From positions 1 to 26,294 of the forward strand of contig JAEZCA010000069.1 in the NCBI GenBank assembly GCA_023412665.1: a stretch of DNA of 26,294 nucleotides, written 5' to 3'. Below the pieces are notes generated by a model. That model was not told where the DNA came from, did no database searches, and saw only the letters and a list, made by a program, of their open reading frames with translations. The position numbers were made by a program, and so were the translations under genes. Numbering within the stretch: position 1 is the stretch's first letter; each line of letters begins with the position of its first letter. Shown one piece after another: positions 14,010 to 21,775 of this stretch. Origin of the DNA: Bacillota bacterium (lineage in GTDB: Bacteria; Bacillota; Clostridia; Acetivibrionales; DTU013).

Positions 14010-15407
14010 ATGAGCTGTGAAAACTATGATGTTGCAATACTGGGCTGCGGCACCGCCGGAATATTTGCTGGATATGAGCTGGCTGAGAGCCTTCCCTCAA
14101 TGAAAATACTAATGATTGAGCAGGGCAGTGATATTCATAGAAGGAAATGCCCGATCATTGATAAAAAGGTTCCAAGCTGCATAGATTGCGGCAGCTGCGG
14201 GATAATGAACGGCTTTGGAGGAGCCGGTGCATACTCGGACGGCAAGTTTAATTTTACGACGGAATTTGGAGGATGGCTGAGCGAATACATACCTGATGAG
14301 GAATGTAACCGGCTTTTTGAATATGTAGATAGTGTAAATATAAAATTTGGAGCCACAACCGAACGTTACAGCACAAGGAGCGAGGAAGCTGCCAGGATCG
14401 AAAAAAAAGCTCTGGAAAATGACCTCCATCTGCTGCATGCAGTAGTAAAGCACCTTGGCACTGAAAATAACCTGCAGATCCTGAAGGATATGTTCGAATA
14501 CCTAGAGAACCGTGTCGAAATACGCTGCAATACACAGGTTGTAAAAATAGAGCCCGAGGATGGGCATTACATTCTGCACTTTGCTAATGGCGGGTCTGTT
14601 CGCTGTACTTATTTGATTGCTGCGCCCGGACGTTCCGGTGCTGAGTGGTTTTCACAGCAATGCCGCGAATTGAAGCTAAACCTGATCAATAATCAAGTGG
14701 ATATAGGAGTACGTGTTGAATTGCCTGCAAGAGTATTTGAGCACATCACCGATGTTGTATATGAATCCAAGCTGAAATACAGAACCAAGCAGTACGGCGA
14801 TATAGTCAGGACCTTCTGCATGAATCCATATGGGCATGTGGTCACAGAAAATGTAGAAGGCATAATAACAGTAAACGGCCATAGCTATACCGACCCTGAA
14901 CTGAGAAGTGAAAACACCAACTTTGCGCTCCTGGTCAGCAACAGATTCACCGAACCGTTCAACGAGCCTTATCAGTATGGTAAAAGGATCGCCTCTTTGT
15001 CAAATATGCTCGGAGGAGGCGTGCTGGTCCAGCGTTTCGGTGATCTGGAAAAAGGCATTCGAACAAATGAACACCGGCTGAAGCAGAGCTTCACAGTCCC
15101 AACCCTGAAAGCGACGCCAGGGGATCTCAGTCTTGTGCTGACGAAAAGGCATTTGGATAATATTATCGAGATGATACACGCCCTTGATAAAATTGCACCC
15201 GGCACCGCAAATTACGACACTTTGCTGTATGGCGTGGAAGTGAAATTTTACAGCGCGCGCCTTGAGCTCTCCAGAGAGCTTGAGACCAAGCTGCCCAACA
15301 TGTTTGCGGCCGGGGACGGCGCAGGCATAACCCGCGGCCTGTCACAGGCCGGTGCCAGCGGCGTTTATGCCGCCAGGGTTATTAGCAACAGGATCAAAGG
15401 TGGTTAA
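14010..15407 (+). CDS. FAD-dependent dehydrogenase (COG2509-like)
   Basis: A 465-residue flavoprotein. The N-terminal dinucleotide-binding motif is YDVAILGCGTAGIFAGYELA (GxGxxG). A Cys-rich segment follows (CIDCGSCGIMNGFGGAGAYS), and the second FAD-contact block near the end is MFAAGDGAGITRGLSQAGAS. This layout is that of the uncharacterised FAD-dependent dehydrogenases of COG2509, whose substrate is unknown. ATG 14010 is chosen because GAGG lies 7 bases before it and the nucleotide fold starts at once. The same frame is open upstream to 13836 and would add a hydrophobic helix. The stop codon lies inside a 17-base direct repeat. It is monocistronic and convergent with thiT. Confidence 0.88.
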   Translation: MSCENYDVAILGCGTAGIFAGYELAESLPSMKILMIEQGSDIHRRKCPIIDKKVPSCIDCGSCGIMNGFGGAGAYSDGKFNFTTEFGGWLSEYIPDEECNRLFEYVDSVNIKFGATTERYSTRSEEAARIEKKALENDLHLLHAVVKHLGTENNLQILKDMFEYLENRVEIRCNTQVVKIEPEDGHYILHFANGGSVRCTYLIAAPGRSGAEWFSQQCRELKLNLINNQVDIGVRVELPARVFEHITDVVYESKLKYRTKQYGDIVRTFCMNPYGHVVTENVEGIITVNGHSYTDPELRSENTNFALLVSNRFTEPFNEPYQYGKRIASLSNMLGGGVLVQRFGDLEKGIRTNEHRLKQSFTVPTLKATPGDLSLVLTKRHLDNIIEMIHALDKIAPGTANYDTLLYGVEVKFYSARLELSRELETKLPNMFAAGDGAGITRGLSQAGASGVYAARVISNRIKGG

Positions 15408-15461
15408 GCCGCCGAGTATGCTATGAGTAGGCTGCTGAACACGCAGGTGGTTAAGCCGCCG
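15398..15461. repeat. 17-bp direct repeat over the dehydrogenase stop codon
   Basis: AGGTGGTTAAGCCGCCG occurs at 15398-15414, including the TAA stop, and again exactly at 15445-15461. Each copy contains a small palindrome (GGTGG...CCGCC-like). It may be a REP-like unit or a local duplication of the gene end. Confidence 0.7.
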
Positions 15462-15595
15462 CGCATGCCGCAATCCAGCTGCCACTTATAACGCGGGTAT
15501 GCTACGAGCAAGCAATAATTAGGTTCTCATGCACACTGCGGGTAATTCACTCACATGTCGCAAATGGGTTGCAAGCATAACAGTTGCATACCAAA

Positions 15596-15643
15596 CAAAA
15601 ATAGCAGGACGGATGGCAGCCAAACCAAACTCCGCCCTGCTAT
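15596..15643 (-). terminator. Terminator of thiT
   Basis: A 13-bp stem (ATAGCAGGACGGA at 15601-15613 with its partner at 15631-15643, one G-U pair) followed by TTTTT on the minus strand, 21 bases beyond the thiT stop. Confidence 0.85.
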
Positions 15644-15664
15644 TGCTGGATGCTTTATTTTGTA

Positions 15665-16198
15665 TTATGCCTTCTTTGCCAATGGCAGTTTTACAAACTT
15701 CATTATCAACAATGACAGCACTATTGTGATCACCATCTCAGGCACCAGGTAATACGTGTTATACAAAACCGAATAGACCAGCGGTGCTTGCCCCGCCTCT
15801 ACCGCATAGCTGGCGTAGAAAACAATGCCTGATATAACATGCATGATAAAGCGTCCTGCTATACCTGTCACGATACCACAAATATAGCCTGCATTTGTCT
15901 TCTTAAAGAAACCTGCAAGACCGAGCATGCCGAACGCCAGAGGATAGTCCAAAAGTATGGATAAGGGGTGTGCCGGATAAAATCCGATGATCATGTCCAG
16001 TATTCCATATACCGCACCAACAAGAAGGCCTTTTTTTCCACCCCACCTTAATGCAAATATAAATATTGGAACCATGCCTCCCAATGTTACTGAACCACCC
16101 ATCGGCATTTTAAAAAGCTTGACAAACTCACTGAGCACAATGGCCATCGCCAGCATTACACCTGCTTCTACAAGCATTTGAGTATTATTTTTTTTCAT
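15665..16198 (-). CDS. thiT: ECF transporter S component for thiamine (ThiT)
   Basis: A 177-residue integral membrane protein with six hydrophobic segments. It is the substrate-binding subunit that captures thiamine for an energy-coupling-factor (ECF) transporter. Family blocks visible are KLFKMPMGGSVTLGGMVPIF near the N-terminus, then GILDMIIGFYPAHPLSILLD and YPLAFG, and GRFIMHVISGIVFYASYA. The shared ECF ATPases and T component are not in the window, as is usual for group II ECF systems. GGAGG lies 5 bases before ATG 16198; the ATG at 16210 overlaps that site. A TPP riboswitch upstream independently supports thiamine as the ligand and predicts shut-off when thiamine pyrophosphate is high. 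Confidence 0.95.
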   Translation of the reverse strand: MKKNNTQMLVEAGVMLAMAIVLSEFVKLFKMPMGGSVTLGGMVPIFIFALRWGGKKGLLVGAVYGILDMIIGFYPAHPLSILLDYPLAFGMLGLAGFFKKTNAGYICGIVTGIAGRFIMHVISGIVFYASYAVEAGQAPLVYSVLYNTYYLVPEMVITIVLSLLIMKFVKLPLAKKA

Positions 16199-16458
16199 AT
16201 AGACCTCCATAATAACGCCTGGTCCAAAATTAAATTTTTTGTTCGTATCGAGGGCAGGAGTCCTTTTGCCGCCTAACTAATTGTCGTCTTGTTACTTGCA
16301 GTCTTACTATTTGGCATCTTGTTACTTGGCGCTTTATTTTTATTGCTTTGTTTTTTGCCAAGCCAATTGACACCTCGCAACAAGCACTGCGTATAAATCA
16401 TTCTGGTTGACAGGGACATCACGGTAAATAATAACCAGCCTGTTAGGGAGGCATAATT
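16199..16458 (-). other. Long spacer between riboswitch terminator and thiT
   Basis: About 260 bases of leader with no gene that I can support. On the minus strand a short text containing CAAGTAACAAGA recurs twice near 16285-16330. One open stretch of about 36 codons ends near 16350 but has no start. The length is unusual, because riboswitch-controlled genes usually begin soon after the expression platform. Confidence 0.35.
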
Positions 16459-16490
16459 AAACCCTCATATCTGAAACAGATAGAGGGTTT
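16459..16490 (-). terminator. Expression-platform hairpin of the TPP riboswitch
   Basis: AAACCCTC/GAGGGTTT plus TATCTG/CAGATA with one bulged base, 20 bases downstream of the aptamer. The 3' T-run is short (TTTAATTAT). The aptamer's closing GAGGG could pair with the hairpin's CCCTC, which would give an antiterminator. Confidence 0.65.
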
Positions 16491-16509
16491 ATGTATAAAT
16501 TGAAAACCT

Positions 16510-16600
16510 ATACTCCCTCCGCCGGCATTATCCGTCTCAGGTTTGATGGGTCGGAACGATGCAGTTCCCTCTCAGCCGGATATCTCCAGCTCCCCAGAAT
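16510..16600 (-). promoter_or_regulatory. TPP riboswitch aptamer (thi-box)
   Basis: The minus strand shows the conserved thi-box parts in order: GGGGAGC, then GGCTGAGAGGGA, then ACCC...AACCTGA, then GGATAATGCCGGCG, and GGAGGGAG. The outer ends (ATTCT and AGTAT) close P1 with one mismatch. CTGAGA and GGATAATGCC are the pyrimidine- and pyrophosphate-binding cores. It lies downstream of a consensus promoter and upstream of thiT. Confidence 0.95.
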
Positions 16601-16700
16601 TATTATTACGCATCGGCTCAAATTTCCTGGCCTCTGCGGCGCATCAGCGAGATTTGCCTCGCCGGATCAAACGAGCTTCACCTCGTCAAATCATATGAAT

Positions 16701-16729
16701 ATAATAATTCACATATTCCCCTCTGTCAA
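16701..16729 (-). promoter_or_regulatory. Promoter of the riboswitch-thiT transcript
   Basis: Minus strand TTGACA, 17 bases, TATTAT; predicted start near 16694, about 95 bases before the aptamer. Confidence 0.8.
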
Positions 16730-16940
16730 GTAAAACTGATAGAAGAATATAATACACCTTTATTTTTATCCTGGTGCCTCCCAAACAGAGGTAATCCGCA
16801 ATACTTCAGGGAAATATTCGCACACCACTATTACGCCCCCTGAACAATTCATCACCCACCTTCACTCTCGCTTCCGCAAGATAGTAGCGTAGAGGTAGGC
16901 GTCTTCTTGTATATAGTGATAAATAACTGATTCGATTATT

Positions 16941-17429
16941 TTACTTGCCAAACAGTCTGCTGCGTTGCTTCTCCAGGAACAGCATCAGCGGGTACCCAAG
17001 CCCATAGCAGGCTACAAGCTCACCGAGCGCCACAAAACCCATAGTCACAAGCAGAGGTGCGTTGATAGATATTTTTAGTATAAATGCAACGACAACAGCG
17101 TTTGTTATAACCGGCGGCAGCGGGGCAAGATACTTCGCAGGCATTTTACTTGTCAGGAATGCAGCAACAAGTGTGGCCAAACTACCAAATACTATGTCAT
17201 ATATCCCTGCTCCCACAAACAGATTAGCGGACAGGCAACCTATAAAAAGGCCCGGGATTGCTGCAGGAGTGAAGAATGCTAGCACAGTCAGCGCTTCGGA
17301 GACCCTTACCTGTATCTGTCCCGACCCTCCGGGGATCAAAATCGTCAATGTTGCATACATTGCTGCAATTATCGCGGCCTCCACCAGGTACCTTATATAG
17401 CTTGTCGTTGTTCGCATATTTTTTACCAT
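16941..17429 (-). CDS. queT: QueT-family transporter S component (queuosine precursor)
   Basis: A 162-residue protein with five or six membrane segments, of the QueT (DUF988) family of ECF S components, which are linked to uptake of preQ1 or related queuosine precursors. The recognisable block is QIQVRVSEALTVLAFFTPAA followed by IPGLFIGCLSANLF, then GIYDIVFGSLATL and PPVITNAVVVAFIL. The ligand is inferred from the family. ATG 17429 has AGAGAGG about 13 bases upstream, rather far; an ATG four codons later has none, so the long start is kept. It is preceded by a structured leader with an intrinsic terminator (17565-17695), implying ligand-controlled attenuation. No clear terminator follows before the thiT promoter region. 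Confidence 0.88.
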   Translation of the reverse strand: MVKNMRTTTSYIRYLVEAAIIAAMYATLTILIPGGSGQIQVRVSEALTVLAFFTPAAIPGLFIGCLSANLFVGAGIYDIVFGSLATLVAAFLTSKMPAKYLAPLPPVITNAVVVAFILKISINAPLLVTMGFVALGELVACYGLGYPLMLFLEKQRSRLFGK

Positions 17430-17564
17430 GATTATATTCTATCCTCTCTGTGTTCGTCCATTCCCGAAAACATACTATCGGATGGCTGCTCAGCTTATTT
17501 CTGTCCCACTGTTCTAATACCTGCTCACCGTCTGGTAAGGCCGGCTTCGCTGGACGCACCACAT

Positions 17565-17587
17565 AAAAAAGGAGCGTTATCCGCCCC
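17565..17587 (-). terminator. Attenuator terminator in the queT leader
   Basis: GGGGCG/CGCTCC stem with loop GATAA and TTTTTT on the minus strand, about 135 bases before the queT start. It can only control queT or the leader itself, since no gene lies just upstream on this strand. Confidence 0.8.
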
Positions 17588-17695
17588 TCATAAACAAACT
17601 GTCACTGCAGAAGATACGTATCGGGTAATAATATATATCCGCCACAGAGTGTTCCATAGTTTTGTTTACAGACAGGATGGTTTCGAACTGTCTTA
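17588..17695 (-). promoter_or_regulatory. Structured queT leader, possible riboswitch of unassigned class
   Basis: The arms TAAACAAAACT (17668-17658) and AGTTTGTTTA (17600-17591) close a helix around about 57 bases that contain further pairing (CACT/AGTG, and the self-complementary GATACGTATC). Another hairpin (AGACAG/CTGTCT) precedes it, and the attenuator follows 3 bases after the closing helix. I could not match it to the preQ1-I, -II or -III consensus from memory. Confidence 0.5.
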
Positions 17696-17705
17696 TTGTT
17701 TTTTT

Positions 17706-17755
17706 ATTATAACACATAATTCTAAGAAAATTTTCGTTTGTAGAAAAATTTTCTT
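17706..17755 (-). promoter_or_regulatory. queT promoter region with an 11-bp inverted repeat
   Basis: TATAAT (-10) at 17706-17711. No good -35 is seen. Instead, perfect arms AAGAAAATTTT (17724-17734) and AAAATTTTCTT (17745-17755) lie where the -35 and UP element would be, a candidate operator or curved activator site. Confidence 0.5.
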
Positions 17756-17901
17756 ACATCAGCAGTGTTTCAACGAGGCTGGTCGCAAGCAGGACTTGCT
17801 GCTCGCCTATGCATCCGAGGTGGGTCGGGGGCTCATCTGTTGCCTCGCCATAACGCGATACAAGCATTAATGCAAATCACTTTGAATAGCAATCCAAAAA
17901 T

Positions 17902-18056
17902 AATTGCTGCTACCTCAAGTTACTGCCATAAGGAAGCAAATGAACCGTCCCCCTGCTTCCCCAAGCAATTGCTGCTACCTCAAGTTGCTGCCATAAGGAA
18001 GCAGATGAACCGTCCCCCTGCTTCCCCCCTGCTTCCTGAGCCGTCCCCCTGCTTCC
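17902..18056. repeat. REP-like repeats with the GGGGACGGTTC core
   Basis: Two 60-base copies (17902-17961 and 17967-18026), nearly identical, each end in AACCGTCCCCCTGCTTCC. A third partial copy ends against the rnfB stop at 18056. Within each, GGAAGCA and TGCTTCC form palindrome arms around the core. Such GGGGACGGTTC units recur in many clostridial genomes. Confidence 0.85.
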
Positions 18057-18856
18057 TACTCTCCGAAGTCCATGACCCTTATGGCCATTGTCGGGCATAC
18101 CTTTGTGCATTCGCCACAGTTGTCGCATTTGCTGTAATCTATTTTAGCCAGCGTGCCCTCCATAAAGATGGCTTGCTGCGGGCATGCTTTCACACATTTG
18201 GTACAGCCGATGCAGCCTACCTGGCAGTTGCTCCTGGTCACTGCACCCTTGTCCTTGGACCTGCACATTACCGAATACTTCTTTGTTTTGTCGATTATCT
18301 CGATCAGGTTCTTCGGGCAGGCAAGTACACACCTTCCGCATGCTCTGCAGCGGTCTTCAACTATCCTGGCAATACCGCCGATCATCACGATCGCATCAAA
18401 CGGACAGGCATTCTTACAGTCACCATGTCCCAAGCAGCCGTAGGAGCATGACTTATGCCCTCCGAAATGCTGAGAGGCCGCTGCACAGGTGTCAATACCC
18501 TGATACTCATACTTTTCCTTGCTCACGCTGCAGCGTCCATTGCATAACACTCGGGCAGCAGTCCTTTTAATGCCCTCCGGCTCGACGCCCATTATTTCTG
18601 CGACCTTTGCAGCCACTGCATTTCCACCTACCGGGCAGCCGTTGGTCACGGCCTGGCCCTCAACTACCGCATTGGCATAACCGTCGCAGCCCGAATAGCC
18701 ACATGCTCCGCAGTTAGCGCCGGGAAGCGCTTCACGAACAAGTGTCACCCTTTCATCGACTTCTACGGCAAATACCTTGGATGCATATGAAAGGCCAACA
18801 CCAAAAATCAATCCAAGACCGCTTATAATTAAAACTGCTAGTAATATCTCTCCCAT
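18056..18856 (-). CDS. rnfB: Rnf complex subunit B, ferredoxin-like electron carrier
   Basis: A 266-residue subunit thought to accept electrons from ferredoxin. One N-terminal membrane anchor (residues 4-24) is followed by a [4Fe-4S] domain with Cys 49, 52, 57 and 74 (NCGACGYSGCDGYANAV...NGC). The C-terminal ferredoxin region holds further cluster motifs, including CRACGRCVLACP, CIGCTKCVKACP and CDNCGECTKVCP. Length and cluster content match clostridial RnfB, which is longer and richer in clusters than the proteobacterial form. GGAGGGG precedes the ATG at 18856. It is the last gene of rnfCDGEAB, separated from rnfA by 105 bases, the largest gap in the operon. Its stop abuts REP-like repeats. 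Confidence 0.97.
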   Translation of the reverse strand: MGEILLAVLIISGLGLIFGVGLSYASKVFAVEVDERVTLVREALPGANCGACGYSGCDGYANAVVEGQAVTNGCPVGGNAVAAKVAEIMGVEPEGIKRTAARVLCNGRCSVSKEKYEYQGIDTCAAASQHFGGHKSCSYGCLGHGDCKNACPFDAIVMIGGIARIVEDRCRACGRCVLACPKNLIEIIDKTKKYSVMCRSKDKGAVTRSNCQVGCIGCTKCVKACPQQAIFMEGTLAKIDYSKCDNCGECTKVCPTMAIRVMDFGE

Positions 18857-18961
18857 TTTTCACCCCTCCGGAAACTTTTATCCGTCTTGATAGTGCTTTA
18901 TACCCTTTTAAATAGCTTACTAATAGCTGCTTCATATGAGCCGCATTACACTATCCCTTTC

Positions 18962-19558
18962 TCAAATAAAGCTCTGGAACAATCCCTGGAACCCTAAAAA
19001 TGCCAGCGACACCAAGGAAGCCGAGATCAATGATATCGGGAAGCCTTCCAGGCATTTGGGCACCTGAGCAGTCTCAAGACGTTCCCTGATTCCTGCGAAC
19101 AGTACGATTGCCAGAGTAAAGCCAACTCCGGAAAAAGCGCCATTCAAGGTGGACATCAGGAACCTGGCATCACCCTGTATATCGAGATTGAGCAAACAAA
19201 CACCCAGCACAGCGCAGTTTGTCGTTATCAGTGGCAGGTAAACACCCAGCGCCTTATAAAGAGCCTGACTTGTTTTCTGCAATATCATTTCGACCAACTG
19301 GACCAATGCAGCGATAACAAGTATAAATGCTATGGTCTGCAGATATTCCAGTTCCAGCGGCTTCAGCATAAATTCCTGTACCAGCCAGGTTGCCGCAGAT
19401 GCGAATGTCATAACGAATATAACAGCAGCGCCCATGCCGGCAGCCGTTTTTATCTTCTTGGATACACCCAGAAAAGGACATATACCAAGGAATTTTACAA
19501 CTACAAAGTTATTAATGAAAACAGCAGATACAAATGTTATAAGAATACTTGCCAGCAT
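18962..19558 (-). CDS. rnfA: Rnf complex subunit A, membrane protein
   Basis: A 198-residue membrane subunit with six helices. It begins LASILITFVSAVFINNFVVV and contains the conserved NNF and TTNCAVLG segments shared with RnfE and with NqrD/NqrE; in the complex these subunits build the membrane path for ions and coordinate a shared iron centre. ATG 19558 overlaps the rnfE stop by one base (TAATG), and GGAGGG lies about 10 bases upstream. A start 13 codons earlier exists but would run far into rnfE. The position between rnfE and rnfB follows the clostridial operon order. Confidence 0.97.
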   Translation of the reverse strand: MLASILITFVSAVFINNFVVVKFLGICPFLGVSKKIKTAAGMGAAVIFVMTFASAATWLVQEFMLKPLELEYLQTIAFILVIAALVQLVEMILQKTSQALYKALGVYLPLITTNCAVLGVCLLNLDIQGDARFLMSTLNGAFSGVGFTLAIVLFAGIRERLETAQVPKCLEGFPISLISASLVSLAFLGFQGLFQSFI

Positions 19559-20241
19559 TATGACTGTCCCTCCTTTTCTGCCGTATGCAGGCCGCAATGC
19601 CCGCCGCAGCCTTCACATCCGGCTTCCTTGGCTCCGCAGCCCGCAGCAAGGACCTGCCTGTTGGTCAAAAGATTTACCAGGCCAATGGCAAGGCCGAATA
19701 TCAGGAAGCCCCCCGGAGGCAGTATCATTGCCAGTGCCGGGCTTGCTGATTCGCCAAACAGCTGCAGTCCGAATATACTTGCATTGCCTAATATTTCTCT
19801 TACTGCGCCTAATGCAGTGATGGCCAGTGTAAATCCAATGCCCATGCCCAATCCGTCAACAGCTGAATCGAGCACAGGATTCTTCGATGCGTATGATTCT
19901 GCCCTTGCCATTATGATACAATTAACAACTATGAGCGGAATATAGATTCCCAAAGCTTTATCAAGAGAAGGCACATATGCCTTCAAAAGCATCTGCACAA
20001 TCGTAACAAAGCCTGCAATGACAGTTACAAAAGCCGGCATCCTGACCTTGCCCGGTATAAACTTCCGGAGCAGCGATATGACTACGTTTGAGCCTATGAG
20101 GACCGCAGTGGTTGCCAGACCCATGCCTATACCGTTTATAGCCGACGTTGTTATCGCCAGTGTAGGGCATGTGCCCAGAACAAGGCGGAACGTAGGATTC
20201 TCATTGATTATTCCGTTCTTGAATATATTAAACAGCTTCAT
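19558..20241 (-). CDS. rnfE: Rnf complex subunit E, membrane protein with Cys-rich tail
   Basis: A 227-residue paralogue of RnfA with six membrane helices. Conserved blocks are NPTFRLVLGTCPTLAITTSA near the N-terminus and LIVVNCIIMARAES in the middle. The last 25 residues form an unusual tail with five Cys and a His (CGAKEAGCEGCGGHCGLH), beyond the normal helix core; it might bind a metal or be a lineage-specific extension. The start overlaps the rnfG stop by four bases (ATGA), and its own stop overlaps rnfA, so the three are translationally coupled. Confidence 0.97.
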   Translation of the reverse strand: MKLFNIFKNGIINENPTFRLVLGTCPTLAITTSAINGIGMGLATTAVLIGSNVVISLLRKFIPGKVRMPAFVTVIAGFVTIVQMLLKAYVPSLDKALGIYIPLIVVNCIIMARAESYASKNPVLDSAVDGLGMGIGFTLAITALGAVREILGNASIFGLQLFGESASPALAMILPPGGFLIFGLAIGLVNLLTNRQVLAAGCGAKEAGCEGCGGHCGLHTAEKEGQS

Positions 20242-20822
20242 TTTGAACCGCCTCCATTCTCCAGCAGCTTGCCGCCCAGCTCAGCCGAGGCCTGAACTGC
20301 GCTTGTTACAGCCCTTGTACTTATAGTCGCGCCGCTTACTGCCTGTACTTCATCATCTGCAGACACCGGACGCTTGACTATCTTTATTTCCTTGCTTATA
20401 TCCTTACCTATATATTGTTCTGTAAATTTTTCATCCGCTGTCTTGCTGCCAAGCCCCGGTGTCTCCTGATTATCACCTATCCTGACGCCGGATATGGCGC
20501 TTTCGCTGTCAACGCCGACGGTTACAGCTATTTCACCGCCAAAGCCCTTCGGAGTCGCTGAAAATACGTAGCCCGCAAGCTCTTCTCCGATATATGCCGC
20601 ATAGACCTCTTTTATGATTCCGCTTTCATCCTGTGCTTCCCAGCCTTCCAGCTTTTCAAAGCTCTCTGCCTGCGACAGCACCTGCTTTCTCTTCTCTTCC
20701 GCATCCATTTCCATACGCCGGATAATGGGTTCCTTTGTCATATTGTTTACAAACGCCAGGCAGAAAGCCGTGACAAGGCATATGACAAACAACGACAATG
20801 AGGGTTTTATCATATCACGCAT
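20238..20822 (-). CDS. rnfG: Rnf complex subunit G, covalent flavin subunit
   Basis: A 194-residue subunit with one N-terminal membrane anchor and an extracytoplasmic domain that carries covalently bound FMN. The attachment motif SGATIST lies near residues 163-169, with Thr 166 the predicted site; an ApbE transferase elsewhere in the genome would attach it. The periplasmic-type FMN_bind region precedes it (GETPGLGSK-like text: NQETPGLGSKTADEKF). ATG 20822 overlaps the rnfD end by eight bases and has GGGGGAGG about 11 bases upstream. A TTG seven codons earlier is less likely. Confidence 0.95.
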   Translation of the reverse strand: MRDMIKPSLSLFVICLVTAFCLAFVNNMTKEPIIRRMEMDAEEKRKQVLSQAESFEKLEGWEAQDESGIIKEVYAAYIGEELAGYVFSATPKGFGGEIAVTVGVDSESAISGVRIGDNQETPGLGSKTADEKFTEQYIGKDISKEIKIVKRPVSADDEVQAVSGATISTRAVTSAVQASAELGGKLLENGGGSK

Positions 20823-21774
20823 TTTTCGCGGCACCTCCCCCAAAGCTCTTTGGTATAATAAATCTATCGATCATCGGCACAACGAGGTTCATCAGGAGTA
20901 TTGAGTAGGAAACACCCTCCGGATATCCTCCGTACAGCCTTATAACCGATGTGAGCAGTCCGCAGCCGATCCCCATGATTATCCTGCCCTTAAAGGTGAC
21001 CGGGGAGGTAGTGTAGTCGGTTGCCATAAAGAACGCACCGAGCATCAGTCCACCGGCAAATATATGGTAAACAAAGTCTCCCGTGAACATACCTTTTCCT
21101 CCGAGCATCCAGGTCATGAACCCGACTGTTCCGATGAAGGCAACCGGCAGCTCCAGTGTGATAACCTTCCTGATGACAAGGTAGGCGGCTCCTATCAGTA
21201 TTGCAAGCGCAGATGTCTCGCCGATGGTGCCTCCTATATTGCCGATAAACATATCCCAAAACTTCGGTAACTCCCCGGAAATTTCGCTTCCGTTCTTTAT
21301 AATGCCAAGGGGAGTCGCTGAACTGACCGCATCCCATCCCGGCTTCTGCCAGGCTGTCATCTGCACCGGCCAGGAGGCCATCATAAACGCCCTTGCGGCA
21401 AGAGCAGGATTGACAAAGTTGTGGCCCAGTCCGCCGAAGAGCTGTTTGACAATAACAATAGCAAACACGCCTCCGATAGCTGCCACCCATATGGGCACTG
21501 CCGGCGAAAGGTTGAATGCCAGCAGGATACCTGTGACTGCAGCACTCAGATCTGTTATTGTATTTTCCTTTTTGGTGATCTTGCACCATGCGTACTCAGC
21601 TGCCACACATGCGATGACTGTGACAATTATAAGCATGGCTGCCCTTACCTTGAAGAAGCAGACAGAAGCAATAGCTGCAGGCAGCAGTGCTATGATTACA
21701 TCTCTCATTATTTTTTGCGTGTTGTCCCCACTTCTCAAATGTGGTGATGAACCCGCCAAAAGGTTGATTTCCAT
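20815..21774 (-). CDS. rnfD: Rnf complex subunit D, membrane flavin subunit
   Basis: A 319-residue subunit with nine or ten helices, related to NqrB. The predicted covalent FMN site is DAVSSATPLG with Thr 154; the usual SGAT is SSAT here. The block GGLGHNFVNPALAARAF is typical of the family. It begins one base after the rnfC stop. In the complex RnfD passes electrons between the RnfG flavin and the rest of the membrane part and is a candidate for the ion-pumping step. Confidence 0.97.
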   Translation of the reverse strand: MEINLLAGSSPHLRSGDNTQKIMRDVIIALLPAAIASVCFFKVRAAMLIIVTVIACVAAEYAWCKITKKENTITDLSAAVTGILLAFNLSPAVPIWVAAIGGVFAIVIVKQLFGGLGHNFVNPALAARAFMMASWPVQMTAWQKPGWDAVSSATPLGIIKNGSEISGELPKFWDMFIGNIGGTIGETSALAILIGAAYLVIRKVITLELPVAFIGTVGFMTWMLGGKGMFTGDFVYHIFAGGLMLGAFFMATDYTTSPVTFKGRIIMGIGCGLLTSVIRLYGGYPEGVSYSILLMNLVVPMIDRFIIPKSFGGGAAKNA

Positions 21775-21775
21775 G

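Noticed and set aside
16407..16440. Plus-strand TTGACA near 16407 as a promoter
   Set aside because: No acceptable -10 at 16-18 bases and no plus-strand gene downstream.
17765..18451. 228-codon plus-strand open frame
   Set aside because: Most of it is antisense to rnfB, whose iron-sulfur motifs are certain; the rest crosses the REP-like repeats.
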